This document shows, in pieces, positions 25,040 through 36,279 of a DNA stretch of 64,000 nucleotides. Under the pieces are notes generated by a model. The model had not been told where the DNA came from. It searched no databases and worked only from the letters and a program-made list of their open reading frames with translations. Made by a program: the position numbers and the translations under genes. The number at the start of each line of letters is the position of its first letter. The stretch's first letter is position 1. The DNA comes from Manis javanica (taxonomy: Eukaryota; Chordata; Mammalia; Pholidota; Manidae), in NCBI RefSeq assembly GCF_040802235.1, contig NC_133158.1, forward strand, positions 156,500,401-156,564,400, given 5' to 3'.

Positions 25040-26170
25040 AAATAGAAAATATTTACACACAGATGGGTTTCTTTCACTCCAAAGTCCATCCCTCTCTGCC
25101 AGTCAAACATTTAGGGAGAGGAGATTAAATTTTTTAAAGCAGTCTAAATCCTGTACTTTTCTGACAGCTATGAGAACAGAAACAAAAGACATGACGCAGG
25201 TCGGTACTAATGAGCTGAACTTGAACATGACCATCCCCTGAGGCTGACTGCTTGGCTATGACCTCGTCTGTGACTAAGAACTGTGATGGAGTGTTTGAGG
25301 ACTGCAGTATCTAATCCAAGCCACCTGGGAGAATGAAAGGTCACTCCAGCAGTAAAGCACTTCAAGCTTGCACTTTATCTACACAGCCAGGCAAAGAAGG
25401 GGATATACAAGGACTAGAGAATGATGAAAAGTTCAAAAAGTAGGAAATGCCTCCCCAACTCATTCTAGACTGGAATACTCTGTATATTGAAACAGGATAC
25501 CTCTTCTTTTAAAGGCAATAAGCACATGTTGATAGATACATGCACACACATACACACACACACACACACATGCTTAGTTCTTTCATTCTTTGCAAGATAG
25601 GAATTAGACACGTACAAAAGTCAAAGAAAATCTAGAAATGGCAAAAGACATTGTCAAAGCTAACTTTACAGTAGAAGGGGTAAGTCTTCAAACAACACAT
25701 GACTAAGGAGTATTTAAACCTTTGACTGAAACCTCTACCACTAACGGCATTACCATATTAAATACAAAATCAGGAGCTCAAAGTGTGTAAAACTGTTATC
25801 TCAAAGTGATGAAAAACTGAGGTAGAGGTGTGGCTTTTAATGACAGACTACCTTGGAATGATGAGGGGCAAGAAACAGAAATGCACTCCAAAAGGAAAGA
25901 GGAAATTAAAGCAAAAAATGAAAGAGGAAATTCAAACCAAAATTTGGAATCTATTACATGTTTCCAAATTTTACCCAGGGCCAATCCTGGCCAGAAAATT
26001 AGTAGATAGAGTGAGGCTACAGATTCTTGTATTAATAACTAGAAAAAGAATAATTTCTTTACCTTCTCACACCTTTTTTTCAATTAAATATGTCTTTTCA
26101 AAATATAAAGACTAACTATGAAGACCAAAACGCATTATAAAAATTATATTAATATAAGAAAATAAAAATA
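25040..26170. other. Intergenic block with a short CA repeat
   Basis: No gene is recognised. A (CA)n tract lies at 25542-25570. Positions 25140-25420 are moderately GC-rich unique-looking sequence that I cannot classify. The overlapping ORFs at 25796-26115 lack any known domain. Confidence 0.45.
25542..25570. repeat. (CA)n microsatellite
   Basis: About 14 CA units with one TA interruption at about 25551. Confidence 0.95.
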
Positions 26171-26174
26171 ATTA

Positions 26175-26805
26175 TAAGGATATAGAGCAACTGGTACTCT
26201 TTCATTTTTGGTGGGAAATTAAGATGGTATTCTTTTGTAGTTTATACAAAATAGAACCTGTACTTACTATATCAACCAACAATTCATCTGTTAAACATTT
26301 AACCAAAGGAAACAAAAATATATGTTCCACAAAGACTTGAACCTAAATGTACATAGCAGCTTTATTCATAATATTCTCAAGCTGGAAATAAGCCAAATAT
26401 CCGTTAAGTATTTAGAGAAGCAAATTGTTGTATATCCATACAAGGGATAACTGCACAACAATAAAAAAGAATGAATTACTGATACTAGTGATAACATTAA
26501 GCTGAGCAAATGAAACTATATACAAAAGAATACACACCAGATGTTTGCAATGACGTAAAACTCTAGAAAAGACAAAGCTAATCTCCAGTGACACAAAGTG
26601 TATCAGAGTTTGCCAGGATCCAGAGCTGCAAGAGTTTGACTTCAATGTACTGATGAAATGTCTTTTATATCTTGATTGAAGAGGTTGTTACATAGGTATA
26701 TAAATTTGTCAAAACTTTTGAAACTTTTCAAACCATACACCAAAAATGAGTTCATTTTAATGTATGTAAATTATACCTCAATAAAGTTGATGTTTAAACC
26801 AAAGT
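26175..26805 (+). mobile_element. Old L1 (L1M-type) 3' fragment
   Basis: Landmarks in order: 'agcaactggtactctttcatttttggtgggaaatt', 'gtacatagcagctttattcataatattctcaagctggaaataagcc', 'gttgtatatccatacaagggataactgcacaacaat', and the 3'UTR 'ggttgttacataggtatataaatttgtcaaaacttttgaa', ending 'gtaaattatacctcaataaagttg'. This is the decayed C-terminal part of ORF2 plus 3'UTR. No functional frame remains. Confidence 0.78.
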
Positions 26806-29800
26806 ATATATGACAATAATCATAATCATGTAGAAATTGTTTGCCCTAATAGTTAAGGAGCAGTTTAGAAAAAAAATGGATTAATGAAATAACTTTGATT
26901 TATTGAGTGGTGAAACTGTGACTGAAACTCTTTAATACTTTATTTAGAACTCCATTAATGTTACTAATGTTTTAAATATTTATAATGCATAAAACCATAA
27001 CATATACGTATTTATTTACATTATAATCAGCAAGCACATGAAATATGTAATAAAATTTACTTTCCTATCTAGTTGTTAACTCAAAAAATATTTGGAGAAT
27101 TTACCATATTCAAACTCTATGTTGGTACATGACACAGAGATATAAAAGATTGAGATTCTGGTCTCCAAGAGCTTTTAATCTATTATGAAAAGCATAGTCA
27201 TTAAGAATACACTTAATTACTTAGTTGGGTTTAAAATGGTAAAGTCCAGTCCCCATTGTGAATCCATGCATAGTATTATTTGTGTTGAGAAAATGTTGAA
27301 GTTGGATCTGCATAAAAATTGAATAACAGGAAAAGATGCAAATAGGAATTACCAGTATATAAAGAAACAAAAAGACAATATAAGACTCAATTAAAGAGAC
27401 AATCTTAGAAAAGAAAAACATAAAACACAGAAGGAAATCAAAATGGAGTAAAAATATAACACTTTTTATTCAAGTTTCCTGAACAGATAAAAACCAAACC
27501 AATAAAAGAGCTAATGTGAGGAATCAATTATCTGTATTATCAAATTATATATAACATGTATTATATAATGTGTATTCACAGGTATAAATCCAAAAAAAAT
27601 TAAACTATGAAGAAAATTCTAATGTAATATTTTGAATCCTCAATAAAGTTATCAAAGTTTAACAGTCTTGCCTGCTCTCTCTGATCAATTGCAACTCATT
27701 AAGTTTTCTAAAGGACATAGTTACCAGAATACACATTTCCCACCAAAAATGTCAAACCAACCTTGAAATTAGGCCTGGGATTAATTTACAATAGCAAACA
27801 GAGATTTTCAGAGAACTGGAATCTGGCAAGAATCTTCCAAATTTGTAACAAGGCAATGAAATAAATTCACCAACAATGATTCAAAGGTGAGCAAATCAAC
27901 AATTGAAATGATGGGTGACTCTGAAGGACTAGGAAAAATGAAATCCAAAATTATCTTTTATTTTTAATAACAAATATAATAAGTCACTTTTACACAAAAA
28001 TGTTGGCTATCCCCCTAGCAGCAACAAATACTCAAGGACCTTGGAAAAGTTCCTGAGAAATGCTAATAGTGTCTCAGTACCTATACACAGGAAGGAAAGG
28101 ACAGGCGGTGGTGGGCCATGGGGAAAGAAAGGCTCCAAAGAAGTCAAGGTATTTGGAAAAAGTAAGGACGATTTGAAACAAAATGGGTTAAAATTTAAGG
28201 TCAGTGGTAGACTGGTACTTAGATTACATTGATTTAAAGAGTTTAAGAATGATGGATGAAATAATATGGAATCTGGGATTTTCTTCAAAATAATACAGGA
28301 AAAGGGAGTGGGTGAGAGTATGGAAGAAACATGTGTGACCATTAGTTGACAGTTGCCAAATCTGGATGATGGCTACATGCAGGTTGATGATAATATTTGT
28401 TCAGTTTCTTATATATTTGAAATGCTCCATGACAGCTTTTTTAAAGAAGCACATTCGAATTTTGAATTTGAATTCAAATAAGTGAAAATTGGGAGGGAGT
28501 ACAAAAAGCACACTTAATTCAGATATTCATATAATTGACTGTCCAAACTGAGACATGCTGGGAATGAAAGGAAGCAGTATTAATACGTGTAACTGGTACA
28601 AGCCTATTCCAGTGCTGACCTGAGCAGTCTAGTCTATAAGGTCAGTCAACTTTTAAGCAGCAGATTTCAAGTATCAGGCTAATGGAATTTAAAATGCATT
28701 ACAAAGACAGGAAATGGAGAGGACAACTTGTAGTTGAGAACATTTAAATAATGAGTAACCAGTTTTCTTTAAGTGTCCTTGAAGAACCAGTTCAAATCAT
28801 TGCCAAAATTGCTGATCTGTCTGGACAAGTCACAGACTGGTGGGTGGGGTTGGAAGCCAGCCTCAGATGTGTTTGCTTTGGCCTACTACATACTAGGCCA
28901 TCAAGTGCTTTCTTAAAACTGAGTTTCTCACCAACATTTCCAGGCTGAAAGACGTCATGTTAAAACCCAGATTTCTAACTTCTCTTGAAACACTTGAGTA
29001 TTAAGACTGACAGATATTCTCATATGGCAGCAACGGACAGCAGAGCATTCTTTCTCCAGTCCACCCCAGTCCTCACCTCACTCCAGTGATTTCTACTGCT
29101 GGGCCGCTTTGGGTGATTCCTTCTTTGGCTCGTATAGATACTTGACTTTTCATCCTTCATGTTAGATCAAGCTTTCTTCATTGGCACAATGAAAGTGAGG
29201 TTGGCTGCAGAAGCTGTTATTTTATAAGCAATTGAAAATAGAAATCAATAAGCCCCAACAATCTGTAAATTCCAGAAGATCTGTAGATGTTTTAATAGGC
29301 CCAACAGAAGAAGCAAGGACTATTTAGAAAATTCCTCTTTCATTTTTCTACATTTCAGACCATTTCATGTTTCCCTAAGTAATTTCACCTAAATTTATAT
29401 GAATAGGGCTCCTAGAAATTCTCTTACTAAAAAAGATAATCACTAATCTGCAGCCCATTGGCAAAATGCACAGTCAAAGGCCCCCGCTGCCCACCCTGTT
29501 TCTTTCAACATGCCTGGAACATCACTGGGTATGTGACTGTCAGCAAATCTTCATTAATTACAAGGCTCATAAACAGCTGTGCAAGTGGGAAGCTGGGGAG
29601 AGACAGCTCCTGTCTTGGTAAGAGAGTGTTTGTAACCAAAAGGGGTTTCTAGCTACAAAGCATTCCGAAATAGAATGAGTTGTTTTAAGAATAAAGTAAC
29701 ATCAGAAAGCAAGGAAGCTCATCATGGAGACTGGTACCTAAACAACTAAAAAAAATAAATGAAAACTCTCCCTCTTGAGCACAAAGGAAATGGAGAGCTG

Positions 29801-30185
29801 TAGTTGGTTTCATAATCAACTTACAGGGACTTACATATTTTGAAAAAGTATTACTAGCAAAAATATGTGTGGTTTGAACTGGTATCTCTCGTAAGGCAGA
29901 GAACTGTGTTTGCTTGCTTAGTGTTGGTCCTAGTCCAAGGAGAATTATCACAGACCAGTTTGGAGGACTTTCCTTCCTACTGGTTCCCATTATGAAACCT
30001 CCACTGCAGCCAGGCTGATGTCTACTCTTGTCCCCTCGCAGACTGTTCAAAGTCCTTTGGCCTCCCTCACTATTTAGGGATTTCCACTGAACATTTCATG
30101 AGCTAGAATTACAAAGAATATTTTGAGTCGTTAGCACATATCAGTCTGAAAAAAATGTTGCATAATATATAATGTTACCAATTTG
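26806..30185. other. Gene-desert segment, AT-rich
   Basis: No gene is supported. An L2-like minus fragment sits at about 27085-27200 ('accatattcaaactctatgttgg', 'ggtctccaagagcttttaatct'). An L1M-like 3' end lies near 28370-28450, with 'ttcttatatatttgaaatgctccatgac'. Positions 28550-30180 are unclassified and slightly GC-richer in places, with only short ORFs lacking recognisable domains. Confidence 0.45.
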
Positions 30186-30189
30186 TTCA

Positions 30190-30756
30190 TCCTATATACT
30201 CATTATCTCCTCCCATTATTTCCTTCAAACCCTCTCCAGAGATTTTTATCTCCACCATCACAGCCTCCTGAGTTTTCATGTCAAATCAGTAATAATTTCT
30301 ATGTTAGTGGATTAAGTGGTCATTTCTCTGTCCTCATCTGGACTTGCCTGCCATCAATATTTGGCATAGCTGGTAACTCCTTCCATCTTGAAACACTTTC
30401 TTCACTTGACTCCCTGGACCATCCTCTCTTGGATTTCCTCCTTTCTCACTTATTACTTCTCAGCCTCCTTTGTTACTTCTTTATCTCTATGAACTCCAAA
30501 TGTTGGAGCACCCAAGACTTGGGCTTTATAGCCTTCTCTTTGATCTTTACATTCATTTCTTCATGGTCTAATTCAGTCTCAAGGTTTTAAGTAATATTAC
30601 TATGTTAATGACTCAAATATTACTATGTTAATGACTAAACTGCTCCACACAAATATCTAAAGACAGGTCTAATTTTTATCATGCCCAAAATGGACTTCCC
30701 CACACACAAAGACATCCTATAAAACTTTCTTTTCCACAGCCTTTTCTTCCCACTGT
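30190..30756 (+). mobile_element. L2 LINE relic, 5' part of a split copy
   Basis: 'gaactccaaatgttggagcacccaagacttgggctttatagccttctc' and 'catgcccaaaatggacttccccacac' followed by 'ccacagccttttcttcccactgtttt' are L2 landmarks. The continuation is found beyond a minus-strand L1 at 31785, so this is one L2 interrupted by a later insertion. A 23-bp tandem duplication (AATATTACTATGTTAATGAC units beginning 30593 and 30616) lies inside it. Confidence 0.68.
30593..30636. repeat. Tandem duplication, 23-bp period
   Basis: AATATTACTATGTTAATGAC(T) occurs at 30593-30613 and again at 30616-30636 with no mismatch in the shared 21 bp. This is a local duplication inside the L2 relic. Confidence 0.9.
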
Positions 30757-31784
30757 TTTAAATTTTATTTATTAGTTTTTCAGTTTTTTTATTGAAGTAT
30801 TGTTGCTATACAATCTTATATTGGTTTCAGATATGCAACACTGTAGTTCAACAGTTACGCATATTATTAAATCTTCACCCCCACTATGCACTTACAATCT
30901 GTCAACATAAGATGTTACAGAATCATTGGCTATATTCTCTATGCTGTACTACTATCCCCATGACTGACTTATACTATGACTGACAAATTTTGTGTTCCTT
31001 TATCAACTTCCCCACCCAACCACCCCAAACCCTCCCCAATGGTAACCACCAGTCACTTCTCAATGTCTATGAGTCCACCACTATTTTGTTCATTTGGTTT
31101 TGTTTTTTTCAGATTCCACATATAAGTGAAATCATGTGATATTTGTCTTTCTCTGCCTGGCTTATTTCACTGAGCGTAATACCCTCTGGCCCATCCATGT
31201 TGCTGCAAATGGCAGGACTTCTTTATTTTTTATGGCTGAATAATATTCCATTCTACATATGCACCACATCTTCTTTATCCATTCATCTATTGATGGACCC
31301 TTTGGTTGCTTCCATATCTTGGCTATTGTAAATGATGTGGTGATAAACATAGGGGTGCATATGTCTTTTTGATTCAGGCATTTTGTTTTCTTTGGGTAAG
31401 TTCCTACAAGTGAAATTACTGGGGTGTATGGCATTTCTACTTTTAGTTTTTGGAGGAACCTCCATACTGATTTCCACAGTGGCTGCACCAATTGACATTC
31501 CCACCAGTAGTGTAGCAAAGTTCCCATTTCTCCATATCCTTCCCAAAACCTGTTGTTTCTTATCTTTTGGATAGTGGCCATTTTAACTGGTGTGAGGTGG
31601 TATCTCATTGTGGTTTTGATTTGCATTTTCCTCTCATGATTAGTGATGCGGAGCATCTTTTTGTGTGCCTATTAGTCATCTGTGTTTCTTCTTTGGAAAA
31701 AAGTCTGTTCAGGTGCTCCACCCATTTTCTAATCAGTTATCTGTGTTATGGTGTTGAGTTGTATGAGTTCCACAATCTTCTTTA
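30757..31784 (-). mobile_element. 5'-truncated L1 inserted in L2 (minus)
   Basis: Read on the minus strand it comprises the C-terminal end of ORF2 (about 31656 down to 31162) and the 3'UTR down to the T-rich end at about 30757. On the plus strand the 3'UTR shows 'ttattgaagtattgttgctatacaatcttatattggtttcag' and 'tgcaacactgtagttcaacagtta', matching the inverted fragment at 6270-6660. The L2 sequence continues on both sides, so this insertion is younger than the L2. It is 5'-truncated, as most L1 copies are. Confidence 0.85.
31162..31656 (-). pseudogene. L1 ORF2p C-terminal remnant
   Basis: An open stretch of about 164 codons encodes the L1 C-terminal region: [18 protein letters not shown], then [20 protein letters not shown], then TPMFITTSFTIAKIWKQPKGPSIDEW and MEYYSAIKNKEVLPFAATWM. 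The first His/Cys positions of the Cys-rich segment are changed (Cys to Phe in RFWEGYGE), another sign of decay. It has no endonuclease or reverse-transcriptase domain. Confidence 0.85.
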
Positions 31785-32610
31785 TTTCAGTTAATGAAAA
31801 CTCCATTCTTCCAGTTGTTCAAGGTCAAATACTTATTGTCAACTTTGACTTCTCTCTTTCTCTCACATGGACCTCTAATCCAGAAAAAATCATTATTGAC
31901 TTTAGTGTCAGCATCAATCCAGAATCTTGACTACTCACCCCTTTCTCTACTACTTCTTTGTTCAAGTCTCCCAAATCTCTTGCCTGAATCATAGCAATAG
32001 CCTAACATCTGACTGTTGGCAGCTATCTCTGTCTAGTCTCAACTCAGAAACCATAATGATCTACTCAGAGTATGTTAGATCAAGTTAATCTCCTCAAAAC
32101 CTTCCAGTGTCTTCTACCTCACAGAGAACAAAAGCCAAAGGCCTTAAACTTGTTAACAAGAATCTGAACGATCAGTTGTCCAACTCCTTCCCCAAGCTCC
32201 CAGCATCCCTTTCTCACTCTGACCTCCCCTACTTTCCTCCCCCTTGATCATTCTGCTTCAGACTCACAGAACGCCTTCACGTTCTTTGAGAATACAGGTC
32301 ACTTGTTATTCCCTCTGCTTGTACTGTTTTTTCTCTAGATGACCTCTTACAATTCTTAGCTCAAATGGCAAAACCTTCAAACTGAGCTGTTCTCTGACTG
32401 CTCTATTTATTTCCTATTTATTTTCAGGATTTATTTTTCTGCATAGCACTTATGATCTTCTCATGAACCATATAATACACTTATTTATTTAGTTTTATGT
32501 CTGTTCATCTCCTCTAAAATATAAACTCCATGAAGGCAACTATTCCTGTTCATTTTATTCTATGTTAAATTCCCAGTGAATTCAACTAATATTTATTAAA
32601 TGGAGAAATA
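31785..32610 (+). mobile_element. L2 LINE relic, 3' part of the split copy
   Basis: This continues the L2 order after the L1 insertion: 'tttcagttaatgaaaactccattcttccagttgttcaagg', 'caactttgacttctctctttctctcac', 'cagaaccttccagtgtcttctacctcac', 'ttgatcattctgcttcagactcac', 'cttctcatgaaccatataatacac', 'ataaactccatgaaggcaactattcctg', and the terminal 'ttcaactaatatttattaaatgg'. Confidence 0.75.
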
Positions 32611-32777
32611 AATATATATAATATTAGATACATTTTGAGAAACATGTATATGTCTTTAAATTTCCAAACCAAATTTAGCTCTAGATAGTGAGTAGGGAGA
32701 GAGTAAAAGGGATCATGAGTGGTATGAGTGGAAAAGGTTTTGAAAGTGGTACTTTATGCTATATATACTTACATAGC

Positions 32778-32800
32778 ATATATATATATATATATATATA
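32778..32800. repeat. (TA)n microsatellite
   Basis: About 11 perfect TA units, flanked by related TATA-rich sequence. Confidence 0.95.
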
Positions 32801-33459
32801 CTTTATGATATTTTATGATAAATGGTACTTTATCCTTATAAATAGCTTCAAGTTTTTAAGTGTGATATAGTCATTAATTTTTTAATATGATGGGAGATTA
32901 TTTAATAATAACATAATGCATCACAAGTACATACTAAATAGTCCCTATCTCCTGCACCTGAACTCCAGCTATAGCTGATTGTACTAGGGGATATATCTCC
33001 CAGGAATTGGGAACTGTGTCACTGAGAGACAAAGTCAATCAGAAAACTATGAGAAATAGGACTATAGGCCACATGGATTTGAGACCAATGTCAAGCAATG
33101 CCAAATGTAAAAATGAATTTTTGGAGAGAGAAATAAACCACAAGTAAGCAAAGTAAGCTCTTGTGAAAAGGGAAGTAGGAGACTAGCTGGAGCAGATGCT
33201 ACAGACAGAGATGTATATGGCCTCCTACTTTTCAGTGCCATCCACATGCAGAAACTAGTCCTATTTCCTGTCCATGTTCCTTTCAATAAACACACTTTAG
33301 CATGAATTACTTTAAATAGAATTCAATTCCCATAATGTTAGAATTTTGATTTAAATACTTAATATCTTTCCTACTATATAAACTAAGACAATATCCCAAC
33401 ATTTGAGGAAATTATAAAATATAAGAAAATATGCCCCTGCCTTTAATTAAAAAGAATAA

Positions 33460-33640
33460 GAAGGCTAAGACCAACGTTGATTTTTGCCTTTGCAGGATTG
33501 TTCAAATCAATATTAATTTGCATACCCTCATTACTTAATTTTAAGTCTCATTGTTATTAAAGCTATTTTTAATAGTTATTCAGTAAGAGCTCTTTAATTC
33601 TGTCATACATTCCCATCAATTAAAACAGCTTTTTTCAGCC
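33460..33640. promoter_or_regulatory. Candidate homeodomain-rich conserved noncoding element
   Basis: The stretch includes 'caatattaatttgcataccctcattacttaatttt' (an octamer-like ATTTGCAT on the plus strand near 33517, read as attTGCATac), several TAAT/ATTA cores, and 'ccatcaattaaaacagc' (CAATTAAA). No repeat signature was seen. Such clustering is common in developmental enhancers, but sequence alone cannot show activity or which gene it would serve. Confidence 0.25.
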
Positions 33641-34099
33641 TGAATATCCCAGACATTTGGTGAGGAGAGTTGAATGTAATTTGCTACTACTAATAAAGGA
33701 CATAAATTTATTAACTGTTTTCCTTTCTTCTAAACTTGAACAACTGTAGTTCCTTGCATTCCCAAATACATTCATCAGTGAGAGAGAAAGTGGTGGGGTT
33801 GCAGGTAGATCCACAGGAGTCACACATTATCCTCAGAATGTTTTACTATGTCCCAACCCATAATTTGAAATATCCACACTGTGAGCCTCATATTGCCACC
33901 TTCCTATTATACAAGTCATTTATTCAGAAAGGGATTCTGTGGCCTTGTGAGCAATGGTATGTACCCAAAAAGTATCTATCACATGTTCCATCTCATTTCC
34001 TCTTAACTCATTTATTATTATCCAATGCTTTTCTTGTGTGTGTGTTTTGTTTTGTTTTTTTGGTCTTTAGAATATAGTTCTATTAGAGCTGAAACCTAA

Positions 34100-34585
34100 G
34101 ATGCCTGTTTTTGTTGATCAGCATTTCCCTAGCACCTTAGAATATGTTGTACCTGGCACAAAACAGGCACTCAGCAAATACTTACCGTGAAGAATAAATG
34201 AATGGTGTCATTAGCATGCCACGCTGGTCACACCCCAGAGCGTTTTCCATTTCCTTAGCCAGAATCCCCTACCCCTTGTTCTTCTCATGGCTGGTTCCTT
34301 CACATCATTTAGGTCTCAGCTCAAATGTCAGCTTGTCAAAAGGCCACTGATTACACTAGCCTCTTCACCCTTCAAGGCCCTTTCTATCCCATAATGCTGT
34401 TTTACTTTAAGCACAGCACTCATGACTATCTGAAGTTCCCTTTTATATATATTCTTTCCATGTTCATTATTATCTGTCCCCAAACTGGAATGTGAGCTCC
34501 ATGAAGAACTTTGACTTGTTTATCACTGCATCTCCAGAACCTAGCAAAGGGACTGGCACTTAGAAGGCACTCAATAAATGTGGGG
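34100..34585 (+). mobile_element. Two adjacent L2 3' ends (plus)
   Basis: The first, at about 34100-34205, ends with 'tagcaccttagaatatgttgtacctggcacaaaacaggcactcagcaaatac'. The second, at about 34245-34585, reads 'ggtctcagctcaaatgtcagcttgtc', 'gtccccaaactggaatgtgagctccatgaag', 'atcactgcatctccagaacctagcaaagggactggcacttagaaggcactcaataaatg'. Both are ancient and non-coding. Confidence 0.78.
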
Positions 34586-35324
34586 TTGAAAATTGCAATT
34601 ATACAGCCACACATGATATCACTGTTCTTCAGTACTGGGATGCAGACAGCAGACTAAATTGCTATATGTGCAAGTAATTTTTGGATAATTAAAATTTGCA
34701 CAGAATATAGATTAAGATACTGACAAGTTATATTTTCAGATATATGTAGAATCCTGATTGGTTGCAAGTGGCTTATCAGTAGCTTGTTCAACTTTGGCTA
34801 TCCTTGCTTATTAGTTGCCAAAAGAAAATCTTTCTATCTTTCCTCATATACACTGAAAAATGAGATCGTAAAGGAGACTTAGTTGCAATGAAACCACAAC
34901 TAACACATGTGGTAAATGTGTGCCTTTCTTCAATGTATCTGTGTATGCAAACAGGCAGAATTCCTAAAAGTAGAATGCTTCCAAATCTTAAAACCTCCTT
35001 CCCATGCTAACATCACCAAACAGAATTAAGTCCCATTTTATAACAATCTCAGATCTAAAGGGGGAGGATGGTTTTTCTCCTCTGAGCCCCCAAAATCACA
35101 GTAACAACCGCACTGAGTCACTGATTGCTGAATTTGGCCATAAGAGGCAGACTGGAACTATCAAATCTGGAGACATTCACCACTAAGACAATTCTTAGAG
35201 GCCTGCAGTCCTCTCCCTGCACAACCATTCCCAGCCAGTCTACAGGCACCTGTTAAAGTTGCCTTACTCTTCACCTTTTAGAAATCTTCTCTGATCAATA
35301 TCAGTCAACCTTTAGGACAGTCAG

Positions 35325-35475
35325 ACAACAAATATTTATTGACCCTCTATTATGTAGCTGGCACAGTTTATGCAGTGGAAATATATCAGTAAGCAAAACA
35401 GATAAAAATGCTTTACATTTTAACTGCCTCATATTTAAAGACAGATAAATATAGAAAGAACAAATAGCAGATGTT
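35325..35475 (-). mobile_element. L2 3' end relic (minus)
   Basis: 'agacaacaaatatttattgaccctctattatgtagctggcacagtttatgcagtggaaatatatcagtaagcaaaacagataaaaatgc' is the reverse complement of the L2 terminal segment. Confidence 0.72.
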
Positions 35476-35479
35476 TGAT

Positions 35480-36114
35480 AGAGATGAATACCCAGAGTCA
35501 TAAATACATTCACAGATAGAATGGTCTGTGCATAAGCACGTAGTTATCTTGTATCTCCCAGGGAACTCAGAATTATATAACACTGAAGATCATATTTGGG
35601 ATTTGAATCAGGTATGTTGCTAACCAATTGTTTTCCTGTAGCACTATGTGTGCATGTTATCCTCATGGGCGTCTCTTGAGGTGAAAATGCGTTCTTCATT
35701 TCCATTGTACTATGTTCAGGGGGCAAGTTATACAATGCCTCCAAATAGACTATGAGTTCATTAACTGAGTTTTTGTTAAATAATACATTGCATTTACAAG
35801 GTGTTTTTTAACTTTTTAAAAGTTACTTTCAGGCACATTGTTATTACTAATACCATGCACATTTTCTTACTCTAATTCTAGATCAAGAAGAGGACAGTGA
35901 ATTGTAGTAAGGGGAATGGTGCTAACACAAGTAGTACTTTTGAAACAACCAGCCTTGTTTGCTAAGAACCTATCCATTTGTTGGTGGCAGTGGTATTTGT
36001 GGTTTGTTTTTGTGAAACTCTATGAAAGTCCAGACTCTAGAAAGCACAATCATCAGGCAGTTTAAAATCACAGCAATGGCTGTGTGAGTCCAAGGGCACA
36101 GTGTAAGTCGTTAG
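35480..36114. other. Intergenic, nothing recognised
   Basis: Unique-looking AT-rich sequence with short chance ORFs. No repeat or gene signature could be supported. Confidence 0.4.
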
Positions 36115-36275
36115 CCAATGATTTTTAAACTTCACCTGTTAAAACGCAGATTCCATTGTCAACACCCTACCCCAGATTCTGATTCATTAGACCTGAAGCA
36201 CAGCCAAGGCATATGAATTTTTATATATCCCAGACAATTCTGATACAAGTCCTCTGAGAAATACTGGTCCAGCGA
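36115..36275. mobile_element. MER5-type hAT DNA transposon relic
   Basis: 'ttttaaacttcacctgttaaaacgcagattcc', 'ccccagattctgattcattagacctgaagcacagcc', 'catatgaatttttatatatcccagacaattctgatacaag' and 'gagaaatactggtccagcg' follow the order of this short non-autonomous hAT family. Confidence 0.75.
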
Positions 36276-36279
36276 TAGC

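Larger units (their letters stand above)
32611..34095. other. Intergenic block with TA repeat and a candidate conserved element
   Basis: It contains a (TA)n tract (32778-32800). Positions 32940-33310 are unclassified. Positions 33460-33640 are AT-rich, repeat-free and dense in homeodomain-type words (listed separately). No gene is recognised. Confidence 0.45.

Noticed and set aside
24650-25110. Long ORFs with PSFLPSF or KEGRKEGR repeats
   Set aside because: They are produced by the GGAA microsatellite, which lacks stop codons in several frames.
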